From: Bacillus benzoevorans
Lineage (GTDB): Bacteria; Bacillota; Bacilli; Bacillales; Cytobacillaceae
NCBI RefSeq assembly: GCF_014207535.1
Contig: NZ_JACHGK010000042.1
Span: forward strand, 1 to 5,842
Reading direction: 5' to 3'
Length of the DNA: 5,842 nucleotides
Shown: in pieces, positions 1 to 5,822 of the stretch
Layout of the letters: every line of letters begins with the position of its first letter
Numbering within the stretch: position 1 is the stretch's first letter
Notes under the pieces: model-generated
Told to the model about the DNA's origin: nothing
What the model saw: the letters and a program-made list of their open reading frames with translations, nothing else
Database searches by the model: none
Translations under genes and position numbers: made by a program

Positions 1-32
1 TTATCAAGACCTAAATTATTAAAGATCCCTAA

Positions 33-85
33 AAATAAAGAAGAACACATATTATACATGACTAATATGTGTTCTTCCTTTATTT
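33..85 (-). terminator. Rho-independent terminator after the lipoprotein gene
   Basis: A long hairpin lies about 65 bases past the lipoprotein stop codon. Bases 41-54 pair perfectly with 63-76 (14 bp), then after one bulged base 33-40 pair with 78-85 (8 bp). The loop is 55-62. Read on the minus strand, the closing arm ends in a T-rich run (TTTATTTTT), as expected for intrinsic termination of the leftward lipoprotein transcript. On the plus strand the hairpin is also followed by a T-rich stretch, so it may work in both directions. The 15-bp sequence at 45-59 inside it recurs near the right end of the window. Confidence 0.85.
45..59 (+). repeat. 15-bp direct repeat, left copy
   Basis: ACACATATTATACAT occurs here and again, identical and in the same orientation, at 5716-5730. 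The two copies bracket all five genes and lie 5,671 bp apart. This copy forms part of the terminator stem and loop. It could be an attachment-site duplication, or a chance match between two AT-rich palindromic regions; the sequence alone does not decide. Confidence 0.5.
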
Positions 86-150
86 CATTTAAGTGCCCGA
101 TTCCGGAGGATTAATAATTATATATATTTATCAGGATTAAGTAACACAAC
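86..150. other. Short intergenic stretch downstream of the lipoprotein gene
   Basis: This is the 3' spacer between the lipoprotein stop codon and its terminator. It holds a small GC-rich patch at about 94-109 containing the palindrome TCCGGA, which stands out against the AT-rich surroundings. I see no gene, promoter or further hairpin that I can support here. Confidence 0.5.
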
Positions 151-1158
151 TTACTTTGTTAATTGAATCTTTATATCATTATCAACTTCAAGAATGCAGT
201 CTTGTCGATCTTTAACCGGAGCAAAAATCATTACATATTCGTCATCTTCTCCTGAAACTTCACCCTTACTAAAAATTGGATCAACTCTTTCACCAGCTGA
301 TTTCAAAAATACACCAGATTTTTTATCATCAACAATATAACCGTATTCTTTATCTACTTTCCTTGCATTAAGGAGTTTTTGTTCCAATTTGCTCATCACT
401 TCATATTGTATCCCATTTTCATCTGTTTGGAGTTTCGTGTCAGATCCAGTTACGACAACTCTTGTTTCTAACGGTGAAAACTCCACCCTCTTAATTTTGT
501 ATGTTTCTTTTTCAAAATTGAATTCCTTGTTTATTTCTACTGTTTCTCTTTCTAGGATAGCAGTTTGATCAAGCTTGAAACCAAGTGGCCATTTTGTTTT
601 CACTTTACGAGTCTCCTGATCGTCATAAATTGTTAAATTTTCAATTTCTAAACGAATGTCTTGTCCTTCATATTCTTTTATTGATTCAAAAGACTCAGCC
701 TCAACCACTCTGTTTTCTTTACTATTGTAATATCTGCTTCCCCAACCCACAGTATCTAATTTTTTTTGCTTATTTCCAACAATCAAGTTGATTGAAGTTT
801 CACCTTCAAAAATATCGAGATAATAGTTCTTTAAATTTGTTGTTTGACTTTGATAGGTCAATAAGAGTTTTGTCTCCTTATCATCCGTCATCACACCCTC
901 AAAATGCACTGTTATGTCATGTTCTTCATCATAAATTGTTTGATCAATAACTTGACCATATCCTTGATTAATTTCGATTCTTAAACCTGTATCATCAATA
1001 TGATTACTGGAAAATATTTTCTCTTCCTCATCACTTTCAACAGTAATCAACTCTGCTTGTCCATTAACACTTTCAGCAATAAAACTTTGTGATTTAGAAC
1101 TGCAAGCTGACAGAATTGATATCATTAATAAAAAAGTAATAAATATTTTTTTAGACAT
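151..1158 (-). CDS. DUF4179/DUF5643-like lipoprotein
   Basis: This encodes a 335-residue secreted lipoprotein of unknown function. Residues 1-18 form a lipoprotein signal peptide: MSKK, a hydrophobic core, then the lipobox LSAC with the lipidated cysteine at 19 followed by Ser. The mature protein should be anchored on the outer face of the membrane. It is acidic and predicted to be mostly beta-rich. Residues about 55-190 resemble the extracytoplasmic DUF4179 domain found in Bacillaceae anti-sigma-type proteins, and about 205-330 resemble DUF5643; both assignments are from memory of the families. Unlike those proteins it has no cytoplasmic anti-sigma part and no transmembrane helix. The ATG at 1158 is preferred over the in-frame ATG at 1194, because a near-perfect ribosome site sits 5 bases before it and the signal peptide then starts correctly. 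It lies downstream of tnpC, where Tn554-family elements carry cargo, but it has its own ribosome site and terminator and may be a host gene. Confidence 0.88.
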   Translation of the reverse strand: MSKKIFITFLLMISILSACSSKSQSFIAESVNGQAELITVESDEEEKIFSSNHIDDTGLRIEINQGYGQVIDQTIYDEEHDITVHFEGVMTDDKETKLLLTYQSQTTNLKNYYLDIFEGETSINLIVGNKQKKLDTVGWGSRYYNSKENRVVEAESFESIKEYEGQDIRLEIENLTIYDDQETRKVKTKWPLGFKLDQTAILERETVEINKEFNFEKETYKIKRVEFSPLETRVVVTGSDTKLQTDENGIQYEVMSKLEQKLLNARKVDKEYGYIVDDKKSGVFLKSAGERVDPIFSKGEVSGEDDEYVMIFAPVKDRQDCILEVDNDIKIQLTK

Positions 1159-1163
1159 TAAAA

Positions 1164-1173
1164 CACCCCCTTT
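1164..1173 (-). promoter_or_regulatory. Ribosome binding site that fixes the lipoprotein start
   Basis: On the minus strand this reads AAAGGGGGTG, which pairs with the 3' end of 16S rRNA over ten bases with a single G-U pair. It lies 5 bases before the ATG at 1158-1156. It falls inside the longer reading frame that begins at 1194, so it argues for the shorter protein. Confidence 0.8.
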
Positions 1174-1176
1174 TAT

Positions 1177-1182
1177 ATTATA
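1177..1182 (-). promoter_or_regulatory. Possible -10 box for the lipoprotein gene
   Basis: A perfect TATAAT is present on the minus strand, with only a poor -35 match (TTGGGG, 16 bases upstream). A transcript from here would begin almost at the ribosome site, giving an unusually short leader, so the match may be chance in AT-rich DNA. An alternative promoter further up, near TTGGAT and TATAGA at about 1275-1300, is equally weak. Confidence 0.25.
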
Positions 1183-1347
1183 AATGATGCCCAATTTTCC
1201 CCAAATATGATAAAAATAGGAAACCTGTAATTAATTTAATCTTACATTACCTTAAATTCTTCTCAATCTAATCTATATATACTTCAACATAATATCCAAG
1301 TTTATTATTAAGTTTTATGTCACAATCTGGCCCATGATAGTTGAAGA
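1183..1347. other. Spacer between the tnpC hairpin and the lipoprotein gene
   Basis: About 165 bases without a supportable reading frame. It is very AT-rich apart from a small GC-rich patch at about 1325-1335 (CTGGCCCATG region). It must hold the lipoprotein promoter if that gene is not read through from tnpC. It is also one of two plausible places for the right end of the transposon, because Tn554-family elements lack terminal inverted repeats and so leave no obvious boundary. Confidence 0.4.
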
Positions 1348-1366
1348 AGGAGAACAACGTTCTCCT
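1348..1366 (-). terminator. Hairpin just past tnpC, probable weak terminator
   Basis: AGGAGAAC at 1348-1355 pairs perfectly with GTTCTCCT at 1359-1366 across a 3-base loop, beginning five bases after the tnpC stop codon. On the minus strand it is followed by TTCTTCAACT, a pyrimidine-rich tail but a poor U-run. Termination may therefore be partial, allowing read-through towards the lipoprotein gene, or the hairpin may mainly protect the mRNA 3' end. Confidence 0.55.
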
Positions 1367-1371
1367 ATTGA

Positions 1372-1752
1372 CTATAACTTTTTATAAACATCTGCGTAAG
1401 CTACTTTTAGTTGCTCTCTTAATTGCTTGTTTTCATCTGCCAATTTCTTATTTTTCCTTTTTAGGGAAGCGATCAGGGCATCCTTGTTACTTTCATTCAT
1501 TTCTCTCTTCACTTGTTTTGGAGTAGGTACTTGCGATTGTTGGTCTCTTAATGTTTCAATTCTCGAACGGAAGTCTTCGTTGTTGTAAAGTGTTGCTTTT
1601 GATACATCAGCTTCATTGGATACACTGTTAAAGTTTATTTTTTCATTAGCTTTTAAAAGCCTTTTAATGGCCTCATCTATTTTTTGATGGGTATTTTCTT
1701 TACGTTTGGCATGAATGGCTTTCAAATGGGCATAGCGGTCATATTCAGCCAT
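1372..1752 (-). CDS. tnpC: Tn554-family accessory transposition protein TnpC
   Basis: This 126-residue protein closely matches the size and layout of TnpC of Tn554 (about 125 residues; DUF6262-type). Residues about 10-40 are a basic helical region. Residues about 40-70 (NFNSVSNEADVSKATLYNN) look like a DNA-binding helix-turn-helix. Residues about 88-120 form a leucine-containing coiled coil (LIASLKRKNKKLADENKQL) suited to dimerisation. In Tn554, TnpC is not strictly required but raises transposition efficiency and affects insertion orientation; the same role is inferred here. The start chosen is the ATG at 1752, because AGGTG lies 6 bases before it; an in-frame GTG at 1761 adds three residues but has a poorer ribosome site. 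With the ATG, the gene overlaps the end of tnpB by 8 bases, which suggests coupled translation. Confidence 0.85.
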   Translation of the reverse strand: MAEYDRYAHLKAIHAKRKENTHQKIDEAIKRLLKANEKINFNSVSNEADVSKATLYNNEDFRSRIETLRDQQSQVPTPKQVKREMNESNKDALIASLKRKNKKLADENKQLREQLKVAYADVYKKL

Positions 1753-3856
1753 TTCTAACACCTATTTTTCTTTTAATCCGATCTTGTCTACCAAAAATAA
1801 CATTTCCTTCTTGAAGAGTGTTTAAAATATTTTGGTATCGTTGTAAATTCTTTTCGTTTTTCTCGGCTATCTCTTCTCGACCTCGTTGTTTTGCTATTTC
1901 AATTGCTTTTGTGGTTGTTTTAATATGAAGTTCGTATTTTTGCTTATCCAATTCTGAAAAACCTACAGCTAAATCTTTACATGGTGTTTGATTAGAACCA
2001 CAAGTAAGACAAGGGGGTGCTTCCATATGAGGGCAATTTCCGTTTAAACGAGCGTGGCACGTTCCATACGGGTTATCCATTGCATTTAACTTGTGATCCT
2101 GCCATAAGGCATCCATTATGTCTGTCGGAATATCTTCTCCTACTTTAATTTCTTTTACTTCGCCATTTAAGTCAAAGCTAAAAACACCTTGCTTTATGAC
2201 CGATTCAAACGCTTTTCTTTTGGTATCATCTAATAGCTTTGCGTATCTTAGTGTCATTTCAGGGGAAGCATGAGCCAATAACTCTTGCACGGTTAAAATA
2301 TCTGCACCACCATTTAACATTTTTACTGCATAAGTATGTCGGAACTGATGTGTTTTGAAATGAAACAAGTTTCCTTTTTCGTCAGTAATGTTCTTTTGTT
2401 TTGCTAATATATTCAGTTGTTCTCTAATCCAAATTTGACTATATGGTTTTCCTTTTCGTTGACCACGATATCGTATAAAAATATACCCTTCGGGATTATT
2501 GTCTTGATGGCTATGTTCTTTTGATTTTTCTATTAGAACCGCAAGGGTTCCTGCCAGTTGTTCATCAATTGGGATTCGATGTCCTTTTACATAGGTTTTT
2601 TCAATATCGGTTTGAATAGAGTATTGACCGTTGAATTGAACTAAACAATTTGTAGTTAATCCTAATACATCAGATATTCTAAGCCCTGTTTTAAAGGCAA
2701 TCCAAACAACAGGGATAACTTCTTTATGCAAATCATCAATATGAGTAAAAAGTTGCTCTAATACATAGTCTGGAATATAGTTAATTTGATATATCGATTT
2801 TTTTCTGAGCTGTGGCTTATCACCGGGAAAAATCAATAATCGCACATGGGTTTTGGGAGCAATCCCAAATTCATACCGTTGAATATCTTCAAGAAACTTT
2901 TGTAAGATTGATAATGATCTCATTACATAAAATTCAGGGTGTGAATTACGTCGTTTTAGATTACTTTCAGAGTATTCATGTAGATGTTCAATGTATTTTT
3001 CGATATAGGTTCTTTTTAAGTTTTTTAAATTTCTCCATGTTGGTTCAATGTCAGATACAAATGTGAAAAAACGTGTTAAATGTGTCATATAATTTACTGC
3101 TGTACCCCAAGAGAATTTGTTTTTACTGAGCAATCGTTGTTTAAAATACTTTTTAACTTCCTCCCTAAATTTTTCGTCTATCTTTGAGAAATTAAGATAA
3201 TAATTTGATTCACTTTTATTGTAATCAATCCCATATTTGTCATGTAAAATACGAATATCCCACTTGTCTTTTCCCCATTCTTCTCGTTTATCAGAAAACT
3301 GGAATAAGGCTGTATAAATTGTTCTTAAAAACCTTGCTACGGGAGATTTACATACACTATTTTTACTAAGTACCCTTTTTTTAATTTCCTGAGTATTAAT
3401 TCCTTTTTCATTTAACCAAAATAAATACTCTCGTTCCACTTTATCGATATCTAATTCTAATAGAGAAAAAAGTTTGGGGTATTTCTCGTTTAAAAACTCT
3501 GTCATTCTATTAAATGGGCTTTGAGCCGAAAAAATATTCTTGATTGTCCATAATTCATTAAACAGTTGCTGATAATATACATATTTCACTTCTAAATTTA
3601 GTGTGGGGCTGATAAATCGAAAATAAATATTTTTATTCGAATAGTTATAGGATGCTACCATTTCTTCGAACTGCTTAATTTCACCTAAAAAGTCGATATT
3701 CCAACTGTCGTTGACTAAAAAATAAGGATTGTTTACTCGCTCAATAGTAACGGTTCCATCTTTATTCACTTCTTTTTCAGGATAGGTGGACAGTTCTTTT
3801 TGTAAACCTTCATGGAAACCTATTTCATCTATATGAATATCCTTTACATACTTCAT
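1745..3856 (-). CDS. tnpB: Tn554-family tyrosine recombinase TnpB
   Basis: This 703-residue protein is the larger of the two recombinases, somewhat longer than TnpB of Tn554 (about 630). The N-terminal 230 residues are divergent. About 230-345 is a SAM-like core DNA-binding domain. About 365-545 is the catalytic domain with the full tyrosine-recombinase set: Arg393 in TGLRISD, Lys424 (TYVKGHR), His503 and Arg506 in HQFRHTYA, His529 in LLAHAS and the nucleophile Tyr538 in TLRYAK. After it comes a cysteine-rich segment, Cys600, 608, 616, 619 and 626 with His601 and His610, likely to bind zinc, then a basic helical tail at about 635-700. In Tn554, TnpA and TnpB are both required for DNA cutting and joining. 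The ATG at 3856 overlaps the tnpA stop codon (ATGA) and is preceded by AAAGGAG, so translation is probably coupled to tnpA. Confidence 0.93.
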   Translation of the reverse strand: MKYVKDIHIDEIGFHEGLQKELSTYPEKEVNKDGTVTIERVNNPYFLVNDSWNIDFLGEIKQFEEMVASYNYSNKNIYFRFISPTLNLEVKYVYYQQLFNELWTIKNIFSAQSPFNRMTEFLNEKYPKLFSLLELDIDKVEREYLFWLNEKGINTQEIKKRVLSKNSVCKSPVARFLRTIYTALFQFSDKREEWGKDKWDIRILHDKYGIDYNKSESNYYLNFSKIDEKFREEVKKYFKQRLLSKNKFSWGTAVNYMTHLTRFFTFVSDIEPTWRNLKNLKRTYIEKYIEHLHEYSESNLKRRNSHPEFYVMRSLSILQKFLEDIQRYEFGIAPKTHVRLLIFPGDKPQLRKKSIYQINYIPDYVLEQLFTHIDDLHKEVIPVVWIAFKTGLRISDVLGLTTNCLVQFNGQYSIQTDIEKTYVKGHRIPIDEQLAGTLAVLIEKSKEHSHQDNNPEGYIFIRYRGQRKGKPYSQIWIREQLNILAKQKNITDEKGNLFHFKTHQFRHTYAVKMLNGGADILTVQELLAHASPEMTLRYAKLLDDTKRKAFESVIKQGVFSFDLNGEVKEIKVGEDIPTDIMDALWQDHKLNAMDNPYGTCHARLNGNCPHMEAPPCLTCGSNQTPCKDLAVGFSELDKQKYELHIKTTTKAIEIAKQRGREEIAEKNEKNLQRYQNILNTLQEGNVIFGRQDRIKRKIGVRNG

Positions 3857-5004
3857 CCGTTATCTCCTTTTAAGTTATTTGTTAGGTCAAATTCAGACTG
3901 TGCTTTCCTCCAATCTTCTCGGATTTCCTCATCCGAAGGATGGAGATATAGATTCATCGTTGTTTGAATTTGGGAGTGCCCTAAGCGTTCTTGCACATGT
4001 TTAATGTTTTTTGTTTTTTGATAGTAGATAGTAGCGTGTGTATGACGAAATAAATGGGGATGAAGGTTTATCCCTGTTTTCTTCTTCAATCGCTTAAAAA
4101 GAGACTCTACATCGCTATATGTCAATGGTTTTCCTGTGTTTTCGCCACGCAATTTTACGAATACAAAGTTTGTGTCCACATCCAAATCGTCAATAATTTC
4201 ATACAAATAATCATCATATAAATCCATTAAAGACTGTGACACGAAAAGCTCACGTTCCCCTGTTTTTAACTTTGCCCCATTTTCTAATTCCCCTCGATTA
4301 GTTAAATGAATCCTATGACCTTTTGCATGGTCAAATATAAAATCTTCCATGAAAAGCGAGAGAACTTCTCCAATACGCAATCCAGTTTCAAATAACACTT
4401 GAATTAGAAAAGTATCTCGTATATTGGTTGTTGCCTCTAATACTTGCTGCACTTGTTCCTTTGTCAGTATTTCTATTTTTTTGCGTGGTTCTTTTAATTT
4501 AAGTACATTTCTTATCGAAGGCTTGTCCTGGTTGATATGATGTAAGAAACTTTTGTAACGTGAGTTACCCCCTGAAAACACTTGTTTCATCAACTTTTCC
4601 ATCATGTCATTGTGTACTTCTTCATTTCGGAAAAGGTAATCATAGAAGTTTGCTACAACTGTAATAGTAAGGTTAATAGTTTTCTCGGTTCGTTTTGCTT
4701 TCTTTTGTTGAAGGGGAGTGACTTTTGAACTCCCATAAGGACTTCTTAACCAGGCGACAAATCCTGCTAAGTCTTCCAACTTTATATACTTATAATCTTT
4801 ATCTGTCTCTTCTAAGTAGGTAAAATAATGTTTTAATGAATAACAGTATGTTTTTAGGGTATTACTGCTTTTCCTTGTTTTATCTAAATACTTTAAATAT
4901 CTCATTGCAGGCAGGACAGGAAAACCATTGCTATCGACTAATATATAACGTCTTGCATTACCTTCTAAAATAACCTGTTGAACTCGCATTTTATTCACCG
5001 CCAT
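3853..5004 (-). CDS. tnpA: Tn554-family tyrosine recombinase TnpA
   Basis: This 383-residue site-specific recombinase is close to the length of TnpA of Tn554 (about 361). Residues about 30-130 form the SAM-like core-binding domain (RKSSNTLKTYCYSLKHYFTY region). Residues about 178-365 are the catalytic domain with every expected residue: Arg210 in TGLRIGE, Lys247 in KLKTGER, His317 and Arg320 in HPHLFRHTHAT, His343 in RLGHS and the nucleophile Tyr353 in MNLYLHP. It should therefore be active in cutting and rejoining DNA through a 3'-phosphotyrosine link, acting with TnpB. It begins 45 bases after the upstream HTH gene, with AAAGGA about 10 bases before the ATG, and ends in the ATGA junction with tnpB. 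I see no truncation or frameshift. Confidence 0.95.
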   Translation of the reverse strand: MAVNKMRVQQVILEGNARRYILVDSNGFPVLPAMRYLKYLDKTRKSSNTLKTYCYSLKHYFTYLEETDKDYKYIKLEDLAGFVAWLRSPYGSSKVTPLQQKKAKRTEKTINLTITVVANFYDYLFRNEEVHNDMMEKLMKQVFSGGNSRYKSFLHHINQDKPSIRNVLKLKEPRKKIEILTKEQVQQVLEATTNIRDTFLIQVLFETGLRIGEVLSLFMEDFIFDHAKGHRIHLTNRGELENGAKLKTGERELFVSQSLMDLYDDYLYEIIDDLDVDTNFVFVKLRGENTGKPLTYSDVESLFKRLKKKTGINLHPHLFRHTHATIYYQKTKNIKHVQERLGHSQIQTTMNLYLHPSDEEIREDWRKAQSEFDLTNNLKGDNG

Positions 5005-5049
5005 ATTCTAAGATTCCTTTACAGGATCAATCTATGACATTGCTGCTCT

Positions 5050-5589
5050 TTAATCTTCTTCAAGCCAGTTATAAAAAGGAAGAGTTGATCTATTTTCTGT
5101 GTGTTTATTTTGTTGAATTCTCGCAATACTCCGTTCTTTTTTGATTGGTATAGTTGTTGGTGTCCAGCCTTTACTAATTGCTTTTTTAATAAATCCTTCA
5201 GGATTTTTCACCTTGTTTGGTGATTGTTGCATAATCAGTAATATTTCTAATGTACGTTTAATCCCAATATGGCTCAAAATGTTTATCATGGTTTGGGTAG
5301 GTGAGGTCATAGTAACTGCTTGATAGGCTAATAAAACTAATTCTTTGGTGTCTTCATTCTGTAGTGGAGGAGACGACTGGTTGTTCTTTATTTGTTTTTC
5401 TTTAACTGAAGGCTTGCTGCTTGGAATTAATAATGCTTGAAGGTCTTGTTGAGGTATTTGCCAACCTTGCTTATCCGTTTTTTTATAAGCATTAGGGAAC
5501 TTCCCCGATCGAAGCCACCTTTTAACGGTCTCTTCGCTTTTTTGCAATCTTTCTGCAACTTCTCTAACTGTAAGTAAATCTCTCAACAA
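5050..5589 (-). CDS. Excisionase/MerR-like HTH protein, first gene of the recombinase operon
   Basis: This 179-residue protein has residues 5-52 matching the winged helix-turn-helix of excisionase-type DNA-binding proteins (LLTVREVAERLQKSEETVKR, then WLRSGKFPNAYK and a GWQIP wing). A polar linker at about 55-80 follows. The C-terminal half contains a helical pair at about 82-122 and a segment KNPEGFIKKAISKGWTP (128-144), ending in FYNWLEED. That tail recalls the C-terminal motifs of some plasmid and phage replication initiators (DnaD/RepA-like), a weak resemblance. The start is TTG at 5589 (or the adjacent TTG at 5586): an in-frame TAA stop lies at 5605-5607, a good ribosome site precedes it, and the next ATG is at codon 94. 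It sits 45 bases upstream of tnpA on the same strand, so it is probably co-transcribed and may set the direction or level of recombination. Tn554 has no equivalent gene. Confidence 0.8.
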   Translation of the reverse strand: MLRDLLTVREVAERLQKSEETVKRWLRSGKFPNAYKKTDKQGWQIPQQDLQALLIPSSKPSVKEKQIKNNQSSPPLQNEDTKELVLLAYQAVTMTSPTQTMINILSHIGIKRTLEILLIMQQSPNKVKNPEGFIKKAISKGWTPTTIPIKKERSIARIQQNKHTENRSTLPFYNWLEED

Positions 5590-5595
5590 TGAGTT

Positions 5596-5606
5596 CCACC
5601 TTCCTT
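5596..5606 (-). promoter_or_regulatory. Ribosome binding site for the TTG-started HTH gene
   Basis: On the minus strand this reads AAGGAAGGTGG, a strong match to the anti-Shine-Dalgarno sequence, 6 bases before TTG at 5589 and 9 before the second TTG. It supports a non-ATG start, which would be expected to hold the level of this protein down. Confidence 0.75.
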
Positions 5607-5616
5607 ATCATTTTTT

Positions 5617-5661
5617 TACAACAACAACAATGTAGTGGTATCGGAAAATGTTGTTGTTGTA
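5617..5661. repeat. 13-bp perfect inverted repeat of CAA/TTG triplets
   Basis: TACAACAACAACA at 5617-5629 is the exact reverse complement of TGTTGTTGTTGTA at 5649-5661, with a 19-base spacer. It lies just upstream of the HTH gene ribosome site. On the minus strand it is followed by seven A's and not by T's, so it is not a terminator for the operon. It could be an operator for the HTH protein, a recombinase binding site at the transposon end, or an mRNA hairpin in the leader. Confidence 0.75.
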
Positions 5662-5686
5662 TTAGAGGTCTATAACAGTCTTACAA
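5659..5686 (-). promoter_or_regulatory. Weak candidate promoter for the recombinase operon
   Basis: On the minus strand TTGTAA (5681-5686) is followed after 16 bases by TAATAC (5659-5664), matching four and three of six consensus positions. It is correctly placed and would start transcription inside the 13-bp inverted repeat, making that repeat an operator or a leader hairpin. Another -10-like match, TATATT at about 5703-5708, has no good -35. The true promoter is uncertain. Confidence 0.25.
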
Positions 5687-5697
5687 AGAAGTCTATA
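5664..5697 (+). repeat. Pair of 11-bp direct repeats, 23 bp apart
   Basis: AGAGGTCTATA at 5664-5674 and AGAAGTCTATA at 5687-5697 differ at one base and are spaced 23 bp start to start, about two helical turns, so a protein could bind both on the same face of the DNA. A looser third copy (AGTCTAT) is at 5829-5835. Such iterated sites are typical of excisionase or recombinase arm-binding sites, or of a repressor of the operon. Confidence 0.5.
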
Positions 5698-5715
5698 TAA
5701 CGAATATATGTTCTT

Positions 5716-5730
5716 ACACATATTATACAT
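5716..5730 (+). repeat. 15-bp direct repeat, right copy
   Basis: ACACATATTATACAT is identical to the sequence at 45-59. Here it overlaps a small palindrome (ATATTA at 5720-5725 with TAATAT at 5730-5735). It lies between the upstream gene's terminator and the operon, a plausible place for an element end. Confidence 0.5.
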
Positions 5731-5778
5731 AATATACAAAAATTTTAAAATATATTTAATGTTTATATTATGTAAAAA

Positions 5779-5822
5779 ATAAGAGGATATATGCTCTTAT
5801 ATTGAACATATTATCCTCTTAT
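5779..5822 (-). terminator. Terminator of an unseen leftward gene beyond the right edge
   Basis: ATAAGAGGATA at 5779-5789 pairs perfectly with TATCCTCTTAT at 5812-5822. After one bulged base, four more pairs extend the stem, leaving a loop of about 13 bases. On the minus strand the stem is followed directly by six T's, the classical intrinsic terminator form. It therefore ends transcription from a gene to the right of the window and separates it from the recombinase operon. Confidence 0.8.

Noticed and set aside
1..59. Minus-strand frame starting at ATG 59 and open to the left edge
   Set aside because: It begins inside the lipoprotein terminator stem, lacks a ribosome site, and only 19 codons are visible.
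585..791. Plus-strand reading frame of 68 codons
   Set aside because: It lies wholly opposite the lipoprotein gene, has no ribosome site and a low-complexity product; a shadow frame.
1159..1194. Lipoprotein start at the upstream ATG (1194)
   Set aside because: It would add 12 residues before the signal peptide and place the strong ribosome site inside the gene; the ATG at 1158 fits better.
1341..1526. Plus-strand reading frame of 61 codons with a hydrophobic product
   Set aside because: It is antisense to tnpC and begins beside the tnpC hairpin. The hydrophobic look comes from the lysine-rich coding of the opposite strand.
2812..3066. Plus-strand reading frame of 84 codons
   Set aside because: It is antisense to the tnpB core-binding domain, and the product resembles no family I know.
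5141..5323. Plus-strand hydrophobic reading frame of 60 codons
   Set aside because: It is antisense to the HTH gene, which has a clear domain and ribosome site; no independent support.
5617..5661. The inverted repeat read as a rho-independent terminator
   Set aside because: On the minus strand it is followed by A's. On the plus strand the T-run comes before the stem and not after it.
5617..5661. CRISPR array or short tandem repeat locus
   Set aside because: Only four triplets per arm and no repeat-spacer structure; the inverted arrangement explains it.
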